Assembly: GCA_000482145.1 (NCBI GenBank)
Contig: AUXH01000649.1
Location: 1 to 10,465 of the forward strand
Source: Strigomonas culicis
Lineage: Eukaryota; Euglenozoa; Kinetoplastea; Trypanosomatida; Trypanosomatidae
Reading direction: 5' to 3'
DNA: 10,465 nucleotides
The notes under the pieces are model-generated. The model did not search any database. It had not been told where the DNA came from and saw nothing but the letters and a program-made list of their open reading frames with translations. This document shows positions 1 through 8,100 of the stretch, piece by piece. Both the position numbers and the translations under genes were made by a program. Each line of letters begins with the position of its first letter. Position 1 is the first letter of the stretch.

Positions 1-65
1 ATACAGCTTTCAGTAGATGGTTTTCCTCACTTCGCTTTTTTAGTATTCCACTGCGCTGCACCACC

Positions 66-449
66 TTACAGCTTGACCGCGTACACGCGCTTGGGGAAGC
101 GGTGGGCGCGGCGCAGCTCGCGGCGGGTCTTGCGGCGGCTCTCGTTCGCGGTCAGCGCAAGGCGGCGGCGGTGCGTCAGCTTCGCGCGGATCGTCTTGGG
201 CGCCTTGCTGGCCATCTTGCGCTCCGAGTAGAACTTCTTCAGGTTGGCGCGCTCGTTCTGGTTCAGCACCGTCAGGATGCGCGCGATGCTCTTGCGGATC
301 GGGCGGATGCGCAGCACGCGGGAGTCCTTCGCGCCCGCCTGCTGCGCGACGCGCATCTGGGACAGCTCCTTCTTGTAGTCCGTCAGCTGCTTCAGGAGGT
401 CATCCTTGTTCTTCTCGCGAAGCTCCTTGATCTTAGCGTGGTGAGACAT
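66..449 (-). CDS. RPL35: 60S ribosomal protein L35 (uL29 family)
   Basis: This 127-residue protein is a component of the large cytosolic ribosomal subunit. In the uL29 family the protein sits beside the polypeptide exit tunnel, where nascent-chain factors dock (established knowledge). The sequence shows the family pattern throughout: a helical N terminus (KIKELREKN..LLKQLTDYKKEL), the conserved block LTVLNQNERANLKKFY at about residues 60-75, and a very basic tail ending in KRVYAVKL, which matches the eukaryotic L35 ending type (RKYAVKA in human). The length is close to the usual 123 residues. It starts at an ATG (447-449) and stops at TAA (66-68). The codons are strongly GC-ending. It is the last gene in transcription order here, preceded by a clear pyrimidine tract and AG. 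The identification is firm. Confidence 0.97.
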   Translation of the reverse strand: MSHHAKIKELREKNKDDLLKQLTDYKKELSQMRVAQQAGAKDSRVLRIRPIRKSIARILTVLNQNERANLKKFYSERKMASKAPKTIRAKLTHRRRLALTANESRRKTRRELRRAHRFPKRVYAVKL

Positions 450-463
450 GGCTTACTAGTCTT

Positions 464-527
464 CTAGGTATGTGTGTGTGTGTGTGTGCATGGGTATAGG
501 GTGGGGAGAAGGGGAAAAAAAAAGAGA
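464..527 (-). promoter_or_regulatory. Predicted spliced-leader acceptor region for RPL35
   Basis: On the coding strand a run of almost pure pyrimidines (complement of 503-527) is followed by a (CA)9 repeat, and the first AG after it is at 465-464. That would leave a leader of about 14 nt before the ATG. A second AG follows at 457-456. Pyrimidine tract then first AG is the known trypanosomatid trans-splicing signal; its use here is inferred. Confidence 0.6.
471..488. repeat. (TG)9 dinucleotide repeat
   Basis: Nine uninterrupted TG units on the plus strand, read as (CA)9 on the transcribed strand. The repeat lies between the pyrimidine tract and the predicted splice acceptor of RPL35. It probably varies in length between strains. 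Confidence 0.95.
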
Positions 528-833
528 CGCAGGGTAGTAAAAGAACAATTACATCATGTAAACAGCAAGCACAAAAGCTCAACAGTCCCTTAATTTCTGA
601 GGCAGAGAAACAGAAAAAAAAAACAATCAGATTATTCTTCTTTTTAAATGAGTGTCGCGCACAATGAAAACACGATGCGGTACACGTTATATACAAAACA
701 TATATATAGGCGACAGTGTCTCTATTTACATAATCAACCGAGTAGCAATATGATCATCCTTTCTTGTTTATCGGTTAGAGGTGATGCGATACAGATACAG
801 ATGTGACCGATGAACAGAGATGTGTCTGTCGGC

Positions 834-2516
834 TCACAGGGAAGTGACACCCATAGCTACTTTCGACGGCACGATATGACTGTCCTGGGAAGCATAGATC
901 TTATCGCCGACTCGCACCACCGTCAGCACGGCGTTGTTGCCTAACTTGGTGTAGGTAGTGCCCTTCAGCCGAAAGAAGTCCTCGCGCCGGCGGTCGTAGG
1001 TGGAGAGGGCGAGGGGCCGCACCTGTGCGAGGTGTTGCTCCACCACCTTCTCCAGCTTCGCTATCTTCTCGTCGCGCGCGGTCTCCTCCTGGGCGGTGAA
1101 GGCCGCGAGCGCGGCGCGCTGCTCCTCGCTCAGCAGGGCCAGCTGCTTGTCCTCGCCCTCCTCCTGCGCCTCCTCGTCCTCCTCGTCCTCCGCCTCCTCC
1201 TCGGGCACCTCCTCCTCCTCCTCCGGTGCCTCCTCGCCCTCCTCGTCCTGCGCCTCCTCGGCGCGGGCGGCCGCGGCTGCGGCGCGCTTCTCCTCCAGCG
1301 CGCGGCGCCGCTCCTCGCGCTCCGCGGCCTTCTTCGCCTTCAGCGCCCGCTTGGCGAGGCGCAGCAGCCGTCTCTTCTCGCCCAGAACCGCCTTGCGGCA
1401 CTTGCGCCGCGTCAGCGCGGTGCTCTTGCGCAGTGTCGCGAGCGTGTCGCGCACCTCCCGGCGCACCTTCGCCTCGTTCGCCGCGACGAAGGTGGTGATC
1501 GACTTGGCAAAGGCCGTCGCGTCCAGCCCCAGGACGTACCCCTCGGTCGTCCCAATCAGCAACAGCGGGTGCGTGCTCTCCTCCTCCTCCTCTGGGTGGT
1601 AGCACACGACGTGCGGCGCCTGCGGCAGCTCGATCGTGCCGAGGGCCGGCTGGCGGCGGACGAACTGTTTGTCCTTCGGCTTCAGGGCGGACTTGGTGCT
1701 GACGTCGGAGGCGCGGTGCAGCATCTCGTCCAGCCCGGACGCCGCCTTCGTGCTCTCTCCATCGTCGCCCTTGGGCACCTGGAAGGAGACGGCGGTGCTG
1801 CGGCGCGGCTCGTCGTCTGTCGCCTCCGCCTCCGTCAGGACGAGCAGCGGATCCTCCGACGGGTCCTGCGGATTGGGCATCCGCCACGCCTTCATGACGC
1901 CGTCGCGGGAGAAGGAAAAGATAACGGACGTCGGCTCGCCCTCCGCGTCGTCGCCGCTGTCCACGACGGCGACGCACTTCACCTGGTTCTGGTGGCCCTG
2001 CAGGATGCAGATGCAGCGCCCAGTCATCGTGTTCCACACGCGCACGTGGTGGTCGTAGCCGCCGGTGACGAGCAGCTCGCCCTCCGGCGCCGCGATGCAG
2101 CTCAGCGCGTCCGTGTGCCCGTCCCACGTCGACTGCTTCTCGCCGTCCACGACATTGAGCGAGCCGTCCTCGCCGCCGGCGTAGAGGCGGTTGTTGTGGT
2201 ACGCAAGACAGCGCAGCCCCGTGCGGAAGTGCGTCAGCTGCACCGTCCGCGCCGTGCGCTCGCTGCTTCCCTCGACGCTCGCGTTCCAGCGCCGCACGGT
2301 GCCGTCGAGAGAGCAGCTGTAGAGCTCATCCGCGGACGTGGCGTGGAGGGCGGTCACGGCCTTCGTGTGGCCGCGCAGCACGAGCGACGGCTGGCCGAGG
2401 TCCGCGTCCTTCACGGAGATGTACTTCTCAATTGTACCGTCCTCGCGACCGAGGAAGAAGGGAATCGGCTCCTCGCCCATCGCCGTGGCCGTGCACCAAA
2501 TCGTTTTGGAAGTCAT
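834..2516 (-). CDS. WD40 beta-propeller protein with basic helix and acidic insert
   Basis: This 560-residue protein of unknown specific role is probably a soluble scaffold. WD40-type blades are visible at about residues 5-32 (FFLGREDGTIEKY), 45-78 (RGHTKAV..SLDGTVRRWN), 91-124 (GGEDGSLNVVD), 131-162 (DGHTDAL..GYDHHVRVWN), 171-212 (QGHQNQVKCVA..SRDGVMKAW) and 298-332 (IGTTEGYVLGLD). A low-complexity loop covers about 213-297. A long basic, probably helical segment (348-420) then runs into a stretch of mostly E and D (419-455), followed by a helix (460-500). The last 50 residues include VLTVVRVGDKIYASQDSHI (530-548), which looks like part of another blade. There is no signal peptide or membrane segment. 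It has an ATG start (2514-2516) and a TGA stop (834-836). The WD40 assignment is firm; I cannot name an orthologue. Confidence 0.9.
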   Translation of the reverse strand: MTSKTIWCTATAMGEEPIPFFLGREDGTIEKYISVKDADLGQPSLVLRGHTKAVTALHATSADELYSCSLDGTVRRWNASVEGSSERTARTVQLTHFRTGLRCLAYHNNRLYAGGEDGSLNVVDGEKQSTWDGHTDALSCIAAPEGELLVTGGYDHHVRVWNTMTGRCICILQGHQNQVKCVAVVDSGDDAEGEPTSVIFSFSRDGVMKAWRMPNPQDPSEDPLLVLTEAEATDDEPRRSTAVSFQVPKGDDGESTKAASGLDEMLHRASDVSTKSALKPKDKQFVRRQPALGTIELPQAPHVVCYHPEEEEESTHPLLLIGTTEGYVLGLDATAFAKSITTFVAANEAKVRREVRDTLATLRKSTALTRRKCRKAVLGEKRRLLRLAKRALKAKKAAEREERRRALEEKRAAAAAARAEEAQDEEGEEAPEEEEEVPEEEAEDEEDEEAQEEGEDKQLALLSEEQRAALAAFTAQEETARDEKIAKLEKVVEQHLAQVRPLALSTYDRRREDFFRLKGTTYTKLGNNAVLTVVRVGDKIYASQDSHIVPSKVAMGVTSL

Positions 2517-2614
2517 CTTTCTGTGTTTTTTTTTTCTTTTCTTGACTTTCTTAGAAAGCGCAGAAACAGGTTTTTCAGATCTATTTATTCTGTTTTCTCT
2601 GCTTTGTTTTGCTG

Positions 2615-2648
2615 CTGTTGGTAGAGATGATGGAGGGGAAAAGAATCA
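2615..2648 (-). promoter_or_regulatory. Predicted spliced-leader acceptor region for the WD40 gene
   Basis: The coding strand has a C/T-rich tract (complement of about 2621-2648) immediately followed by CAACAG, with the AG at 2616-2615. This gives a leader of about 98 nt before the ATG at 2516. Another AG follows three bases later. The leader itself is A-rich. Confidence 0.6.
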
Positions 2649-2744
2649 AGAAATGGGACGTTAGAGGTTAGAGTTGAAAAATTCCTTGATTGAAGACAAT
2701 AAAAGAGCCTTCAATGAAGTGCATCATCGATAAAACGCATAACA

Positions 2745-2760
2745 GTGTGCATCTGCACAC
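2745..2760. repeat. Short inverted repeat (7-base arms, 2-base centre)
   Basis: GTGTGCA and TGCACAC flank a TC centre. As a hairpin it would form six base pairs around a four-base loop. It lies in the likely 3' untranslated region of the 264-residue gene. It is short enough to be chance. Confidence 0.5.
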
Positions 2761-2982
2761 GTATGCAAGTGGGGGTCTTCTAGGTGGATTGTCTAAATGA
2801 CAAAGTCTAATCATCTAACGTCTATAAATGTCAATATATAAAAATCTAATACATATGGAGAAAAGCACACGGTGTCTAAGCATAAGGCATGAAGGAGAAA
2901 TAAAAACAGAAATATTACAAATCGTGAGGAGGAAACAGTAACACGGGAGCGAGGAACCACGCACCCCCCATGCCGTGTTGTT

Positions 2983-3777
2983 TTATACTTCATCATTGTA
3001 CCGTATTCTTCGGTCCACGTGAAAGGGCGGCGGCGCATTGAGTTCCTCCTCCTCCTCCACCTGCCTAGGGGTCACGGACAGGGGCCGCGCGAGCTCCACC
3101 AGGCGGTTGTAGTTGGGCCCGCGCCGCTTGCCGTCCCCGCCGGCGCCCTTCTTGGACGATTCAATGTACACCTCCGAGAACTTGCGCGGGTCCGCGTAGT
3201 AGGCGTACTGCGAGACAAGGTACTCGCGGCCGTCCTCGTAGGGAATGCGGACGGACGGTGGGCGCCAGGGCCCCTTGTTCGTCTGCGGCGGCGGCGCAGC
3301 CTGCTCCCCGCCCTCCGCGCCCTCGCGGGTCGGCGTGCGGTGCACGTCCTTCTCCTGCCCCTTGCGCGCCGGCGAGGAGCCGAAGATGCGCTCCATCTCG
3401 CGCTCCCGCATCGCGCGGCGGCGCAGCGGGTCGCTGTACACGCGCCGCATGTGGCGCTCGAAGGACGCCGGCGAGAGGTGGCGCGGCGGGCCCTCCGCCG
3501 GCGGGTACAGCTCCTGCTGCAGCGCCGCGCGGTGCTGCTGCCGCCGGAGCAGCTCACCCTCCACGCGCGCGCGGAGGTAGGCGTCGATCTCGGCCCGGCT
3601 GCGTCGCACGGTGGACGGGGCCGGGTGCGCCTCCGCCGCGGCGCGCGCGACGGCCGCCTCCTTGCTCGCCATGCCGCCGCGGTAGAGGCGGTTCGTGGAC
3701 TCCTCCAACATGCGCCGGCTGCCGTAGTACTGCACGTACTGCGCCGCCTTGGCATTGTCTCCGTAGGGGGTCGGCAT
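2983..3777 (-). CDS. Hypothetical charged, tyrosine-rich 264-residue protein
   Basis: I do not recognise a family. The protein is hydrophilic with no signal peptide or membrane segment. Residues 37-90 look helical and rich in A, R, E and Q. Residues 105-131 are strongly basic (RRVYSDPLRRRAMRERE). Residues 134-175 are a proline- and glycine-rich linker. The C terminus has an acidic EEEEE run (241-245) and ends RIRYNDEV. Two tyrosine clusters, QYVQYYG (13-19) and SQYAYYADP (189-197), have similar flanks and may be copies of one short motif. Reality as a gene is supported by GC-rich codons that stop sharply at the AT-rich flanks, an ATG at 3775-3777, a TAA stop at 2983-2985, and a good splice signal 65 nt upstream. 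A cytoskeletal role is possible but only a guess. Confidence 0.85.
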   Translation of the reverse strand: MPTPYGDNAKAAQYVQYYGSRRMLEESTNRLYRGGMASKEAAVARAAAEAHPAPSTVRRSRAEIDAYLRARVEGELLRRQQHRAALQQELYPPAEGPPRHLSPASFERHMRRVYSDPLRRRAMREREMERIFGSSPARKGQEKDVHRTPTREGAEGGEQAAPPPQTNKGPWRPPSVRIPYEDGREYLVSQYAYYADPRKFSEVYIESSKKGAGGDGKRRGPNYNRLVELARPLSVTPRQVEEEEELNAPPPFHVDRRIRYNDEV

Positions 3778-3842
3778 GCGGGGGAAGGAACGCGTTAAGC
3801 AAATATAAACAGTCCGGTTTACCTCTTTCTATAGGTATAGAA

Positions 3843-3886
3843 CTGTAGGAGATGTGAGGGGCAGCGTAGGGAGAGAAAGAGAAGAG
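3843..3886 (-). promoter_or_regulatory. Predicted spliced-leader acceptor region for the 264-residue gene
   Basis: This is one of the two best tracts in the window. About 40 nearly uninterrupted pyrimidines on the coding strand (complement of 3847-3886) end in CTACAG, with the AG at 3844-3843, leaving a leader of about 65 nt. A second tract and AG lies further upstream (4062-4098). Confidence 0.7.
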
Positions 3887-4061
3887 TAATCAGAACATAA
3901 GGTGAGATACATCGAAAAGAAGAGGGCACCCACTGTGTTTCGTTCATAGGCAGAATCAGATAAAATGAAGAAGTGAATAAGAGAAACAAAGAGCGAACCT
4001 TCTCACTCAAAACGTCACGAAAAACTATAAATGTAAAGACTTTAATTTACTTTTTTTGTTG

Positions 4062-4098
4062 CTGAGTGTAAGGGGAAACAAAAAGAAGAAGGAGAGAC
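4062..4098 (-). promoter_or_regulatory. Second pyrimidine tract with AG, possible alternative acceptor
   Basis: The coding strand again has a C/T tract (complement of 4071-4098) followed by an AG at 4063-4062. There is no convincing open reading frame between here and the tract at 3847-3886. It may give a longer leader for the 264-residue gene, process an untranslated RNA, or be unused. Confidence 0.35.
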
Positions 4099-4339
4099 AA
4101 GTACTTCTCTCTCGCTGCCGAGTATAAAAAAACGGGTGTTTCTGTCTCGGCTTCATTATTCTTTCCGCGATCACGTACGCTATATACTAACTTTTTTTTT
4201 CCTTTTTTCCGTCCTACTTGTTTTCGCTTACAAAAAAAAAAAAATGGTCGCTACAGAGTATATGTATACTTTTTTTTACATCACCTACTCCTTTCTTTTC
4301 TTTCTCTTTTGAGAAAGGGGAAGGGGTATGGTATTGTTG

Positions 4340-4354
4340 ACACCGATTCGGTGT
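4340..4354. repeat. Near-perfect palindrome with 7-base arms
   Basis: ACACCGA and TCGGTGT flank a single central T. As a hairpin it would be six pairs or fewer with a three-base loop. It lies about 80 bases past the stop of the 115-residue gene, in its likely 3' untranslated region. Confidence 0.5.
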
Positions 4355-4435
4355 ATCCGATATGTCTGCGCGCTTCCACTTTCTACGGCAGTGTTCTTGT
4401 TGCTATCATCACTGCGGTGGATCTGCAACCGCCGA

Positions 4436-4783
4436 CTACAGCTTCCTTGTTGTCTCAACAAAAGCTACCCTTAGCACAGGTAAACGAGCGATACCCCATA
4501 ATTCTAGTAATCGCAGAAACCCCATCTGCACGGGGGACATTGCTTCAAACAGCATGCGCACCATCTGCGGGTCCGCTAAGGAGGCGGACTCTAGCACGCC
4601 CTCCATCTCCGTCGTGGTGAAGGTGGTAGTGCGGAGACCAACAGGCGTGGAGAGGCACAGTGCGGAGGAGAGGGGGATGAGCGATGGCAGCATGCGCGAG
4701 GCTTGGGCCGCGCTGCTGATGTGGAGCCGCGCGTACATGGAGCGGGGGATTGGCGCGCTTCCGAAGACACGCCGGCCGAACAT
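4436..4783 (-). CDS. Small hypothetical protein with presequence-like N terminus
   Basis: This 115-residue protein matches no family I can name. The first 31 residues hold five arginines and no acidic residue (FGRRVFG..PRSMYARLHISSAAQASR), typical of a mitochondrial targeting sequence. A mildly hydrophobic stretch (31-50) follows, then a predicted helical part (58-95, EMEGVLESASLADPQMVRML). Codons 1-83 end in G or C in 68 of 83 cases, which supports coding on this strand. Codons 84-115 do so in only 14 of 32, so the tail may be young, decaying or under different constraint. It has an ATG start (4781-4783) and a TAG stop (4436-4438). An acceptor-like AG lies 53 nt upstream. An overlapping plus-strand frame lacks comparable codon bias. 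Mitochondrial location is inferred. Confidence 0.65.
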   Translation of the reverse strand: MFGRRVFGSAPIPRSMYARLHISSAAQASRMLPSLIPLSSALCLSTPVGLRTTTFTTTEMEGVLESASLADPQMVRMLFEAMSPVQMGFLRLLELWGIARLPVLRVAFVETTRKL

Positions 4784-4836
4784 GATGTTGTTGCTTGGTG
4801 GATAGGTGTTAGCGCTGTGTAGAGTCTAAACACACT

Positions 4837-4915
4837 CTGGAGTCAGCAACGTGAGCACACACACACAAAAAAAAAGCAGGTGGGGAGAAAACAGTCAGAG
4901 GAAAAAGAGATGAGG
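4837..4915 (-). promoter_or_regulatory. Predicted spliced-leader acceptor region for the 115-residue gene
   Basis: On the coding strand a broken pyrimidine tract (complement of about 4867-4915) ends in T9 and a GT repeat. The first AG after it is in CTCCAG at 4838-4837, leaving a leader of about 53 nt. The presence of this signal supports the small gene being expressed. Confidence 0.5.
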
Positions 4916-5051
4916 GCATGGAAACAATGCATGAGCGCCAAGTCAGATGGAGTGGATGCATGCAAGGGCATCCGTCGCAGTAGCGGCACGTATCTCTTAA
5001 CGGAAGAGATTTGAGAAAAGAAATTGATTCTTGTTTGTTACACACACGCAC

Positions 5052-5052
<1 letters not shown>

Positions 5053-5089
<37 letters not shown>
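5053..5089. repeat. (TA)18 dinucleotide repeat
   Basis: 37 bases of uninterrupted alternating TA, self-complementary and able to fold back on itself. It is preceded on the plus strand by CA/CG dinucleotides (5041-5052). It lies about 90 bases beyond the stop of the coiled-coil gene, in its likely 3' untranslated region. Its length in the assembly may be imprecise. Confidence 0.97.
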
Positions 5090-5091
<2 letters not shown>

Positions 5092-5177
5092 AAAGTACTG
5101 TTCGTGTGCTCTTCTTCTTCTCTATTCTATGACAGTTTTTTGGAAACTTACAGAAGAAAATCCACACGGTTCGCCAT

Positions 5178-8100
5178 TTAGAAATCGTCCTCATACTGCT
5201 GCTGCAGCATCTGCTGCACCTCCTGCAGGCTGACCTTCTCCTCCAGGCGGTTCTCCAGCGTCGCGCTCCACTTGCGCGTCTGCAGCTCCATCTCCTCGCT
5301 CAGCAGCCTGCGCAGCCCCTCCAGCTTCTTGTTCACCGACTCCTGGTCGTCCTTGCGCGCGAGCAGGCTGATGATGGAGTCCCAGATGTTCTCCAGCCGC
5401 TCCTCCAGCTGGGCCCGGGGGTACGTGCTGCGCTGCAGCTCCTCCCCCACCTGCACGACCGCGGTGAGCACCTGCTCGCGCAGCGCCTCCAGGTCCTCCG
5501 CCATGGCCGCATCACGGTCCTCGTCCAACAGACTCACGCGCTGCGCCGCCGGCGCTGCCGCGGGCGCCCGCATGGCAAGGTACGCCTCCAGCCACAGCAG
5601 GACGCGCTGGTACACCGTCTCCGCAAGCGCGTCGGTGTCCGCCTCCACGGCCGGCGGCGACGTCGGCCCGGCCGTCGCCTCGCGGCTCGCGCCATTCCGC
5701 TCCTCGCGCAGCGCGGTGGCCGTTTCGCCCACCAGCTGCGTGGTGCGGTCCCACAAGCGCTCCTCGCGCGCGGTCAGTGCGGCCTCGGTGACCTCGCCGC
5801 CGCCGCGGCGCGTCCGATCGGCCGCCGCGTTGGTGCGCTCGGACTCGAAGAGATGCAGCCGCTCCTCGTACAGCTCCACCACCTGCGTGAGCTGCGTCAC
5901 CGCCTTCTGGTTGCGCTCCACCATCTGGGAGAGCTCCTCCCGCTTCGTCTCCAGGAAGGCGGCCCGCTCCCGGACCTGCTGCAGCTCGCCCTCCTGCGTG
6001 CTCTGCACGAGCTCCAGCCGCGTGAGGGCCCGCTCCTGGCGCACCTGCGCCTCCTGCAGCAGCTCCCGCACCTCCTCGCGTGTGATGGCCGGCGGCGGCG
6101 CGGCGGCCGGTGCCTGGATGGGCTTGGCGATCTCCTCCATGCGGCCCCGCAGGCGGTCCGTCTCTTCCTGGAGAAGTGTCTGGTGCGCCTGCAAGGACCT
6201 TCGCAGGTCCCCCAGGTCCTCGTTGACGGTGCGCCGCCACCTGTCCTGCTGCTCGAGCGCTGCAGGCGAAGGCTCGTGGGCGGCCTGCGCCGACATGCAC
6301 TCGACGCGCTCCTGTAGCTGATGCACGTCGCGCTGCAGCTCCGCGACTTGCACGGCGGGCAGCCCCTCGCCGCGGTCGCGCGGTGTCTCCAGGGCCCGCA
6401 CCGGGACCCGCCGCTCGTCGGTCCTCCCGCGCTCCGCGGTGACGGGCACCAGCGGCGGTGGCGGCGAGGCCAGAGCGTCCATGCGGTCCTTACACCACGC
6501 CACTTCACCCTCCACCGCCTGCACCGACCGCCGCACCGCCTCCAGCTCGCCCGCGGTGTTGGTGCGCAGCGCTGCGATGGACTCCGTCGAGCGGATCGTG
6601 TGCTCCAGCAGGTGCGTCATGTCGCTGCTGACCTTGGAGATGGCCTCCTCGCTGTGGCGGGCGTCCTCCTCGCCCTGCCGCACGCTCTCCCGCAGCGCGG
6701 CTACCTGCTGCTCCAGCCGCACCACGGAGCGCCCGGTTTCGAGCTGCGTGCGCTTGAGGTCTTGCTGCAGCTCCTCCAAGCAAAGACGGTCACGCACCAG
6801 GTTGGGCTCCCGCCGTTCGGTCTGCCGCCGACTTTCCTCCGCGTAGATCGCATCGCTGCGGTCCAGTTCCAGGGCCGCAATGCGGCGCTTGACCGCGTCC
6901 ACCTCCACCAGCGCGGCAGCTATCTCCACTGGCGGCTGCGACGGTGGCAGCATCGTCTTCGTGGTGGCCGTCCGGAGCTGCGCCACCGTCTGGTCGAGCG
7001 TACGGGTCTCTTCCTCCACGGTCGCCACGCGCCGCAGCAGCTCCTCCACCTGGCGGCGAGCGCCCAGCGCCTGCTCCTTGCGCTCCGCCCTCTCGAGGTC
7101 TAGCTCTCGCTGGCTGGCCCACTCTTGCATCGACGTCGGTGGTGGCGTTTTCGCTTCCTCTCTTTGGGGTATCTGCCGGCGCTCGACTTCATCGGTGGCA
7201 CGCTGCTGCTGCAGGAGCATCACCGAGCTCGCCAGTGCCGCTATCTTATCCTGCACCCCATCGACACGCTCCTTACAAATATCACGCACTTCCTCCAGGC
7301 GATTCAGCACGGTGTCCTTCCCGCTCGTGGCAGACTCCTGCCGAGCGGAGAGCTGTGCCACTCTCCCCTCCACCGTTTGGATCTGATTCCGCAACAGGGA
7401 TACCAATTCAAACTGGTTGCGTTGCTCCGTTAAGGACGTGTTAACCGCATCGCGGTCGGCGGCTATCTTGCCCTCCACAACCAAACGCAACTTGTTCACC
7501 TGATCCTCTACATCCTGCAGCGCGCTTGCGTGTGCAGAACCCTGCATCTGAATCTTCTGGTGATGCATCTGCGTCGACTCGTTCAAGGCACTTTGGAATA
7601 GCCCAATAAGATCGGTCTCCGTCAGCTTAATCACGGTGCCTAAGTGTTCGTTGCTTTCAGCGACAGTCTGATCAAGTGTCGCCAGTGTCTTGCGGAGCTC
7701 AGTGTAATTCTGCCGCACGTCTGCTTGCAACTGCTTTGTGCTCCGATCGTGTTCCTTTGACAGGGACGTCAGCTTCCCTTCTAGCTCTACCACCGCCGCT
7801 TCCGAGGCCGATTTAAGCTTCCCCACGCGCGTCACGAGAGTATTGACGCGCCCTGCAAGTGAATTGGAGACTGTGTCTACACTCCGCGTTAGTTCAAGAT
7901 GCTTTTCTTCTAACAAGGCGATGTTTTGTGTTTGCTTCTGTAATCGATCCTTTGTCTTGTCCATTCGGCTGGTTAATGTTTCTACATTCGCTACGTAACG
8001 TTTCTCTGCCTCTACAAGACTATTCGCCATTTTCGCTTTATGACTATGGAGCTTCTCATCGAAGATGTGTTCCAGCACATCTACTTTGTCCTGTACATTT

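Larger units (their letters stand above)
450..833. other. Intergenic gap between the WD40 gene and RPL35
   Basis: This 384-base AT-rich gap should hold the 3' untranslated region of the WD40 gene and the splice signal of RPL35. It contains short A runs (about 517-523 and 614-622) and an AT-rich stretch near 690-710. An apparent reading frame crossing it simply translates the pyrimidine tract and the CA repeat. I see no RNA gene. Confidence 0.7.
2517..2982. other. Intergenic gap between the 264-residue gene and the WD40 gene
   Basis: This 466-base AT-rich stretch has no credible gene. The high-coordinate part should be the 3' untranslated region of the 264-residue gene. The low-coordinate part holds the WD40 gene's splice signal and A-rich leader. 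It contains one short inverted repeat (2745-2760). Confidence 0.7.
3778..4435. other. Longest intergenic gap (658 bases)
   Basis: This AT-rich region lies between the 115-residue and the 264-residue genes. It carries two splice-like signals on the coding strand, homopolymer runs (A13 at 4232-4244, T runs near 4190-4208 and 4270-4277), and a short inverted repeat at 4340-4354. No tRNA B-box or box C/D pair was seen. A 23-codon plus-strand frame at 4244-4312 is hydrophobic only because it reads a T-rich tract. Confidence 0.65.
4784..5177. other. Intergenic gap between the coiled-coil gene and the 115-residue gene
   Basis: This 394-base gap holds the 3' untranslated region of the coiled-coil gene, including the (TA)18 repeat, followed by the pyrimidine tract and acceptor of the 115-residue gene. 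No further gene is evident. Confidence 0.7.

Noticed and set aside
433..696. Minus-strand frame of 87 codons across the gap before RPL35
   Set aside because: It is a translation of the pyrimidine tract (runs of F, S, P) and the CA repeat (HTHTHTH), and it overlaps the RPL35 start in another frame.
1032..2624. Long plus-strand frame of about 530 codons antisense to the WD40 gene
   Set aside because: It begins with TTG, reads as a leucine- and arginine-rich shadow, and ends in the T-rich leader region. GC-rich third positions on the real strand suppress stops on the opposite strand. The minus-strand frame has clear WD40 motifs.
3819..4010. Minus-strand frame of 63 codons upstream of the 264-residue gene
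   Set aside because: It starts with TTG, runs through the pyrimidine tract that is the likely splice signal, and shows no GC codon bias.
4170..4190. Sequence GCTATATACTAAC resembling pieces of the trypanosomatid spliced leader
   Set aside because: The pieces are in the wrong order and there is no downstream GT donor, stem-loop or Sm-like site as in a spliced-leader RNA gene. I regard it as chance in AT-rich DNA.
4244..4312. 23-codon hydrophobic plus-strand micro-frame after an A13 run
   Set aside because: The hydrophobic product comes from a T-rich tract (many F codons). It is short, on the opposite strand to every gene, and no other evidence supports it.
4407..4413. Perfect box C motif (GTGATGA on the minus strand), possible C/D snoRNA
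   Set aside because: No box D (CTGA) follows within a plausible distance and no terminal stem pairs. A seven-base match is expected by chance.
4362..4805. Plus-strand frame of 147 codons overlapping the 115-residue gene
   Set aside because: Third-position GC bias and the predicted splice signal favour the minus-strand gene. The plus-strand product has no recognisable pattern and would be against the direction of all neighbours.
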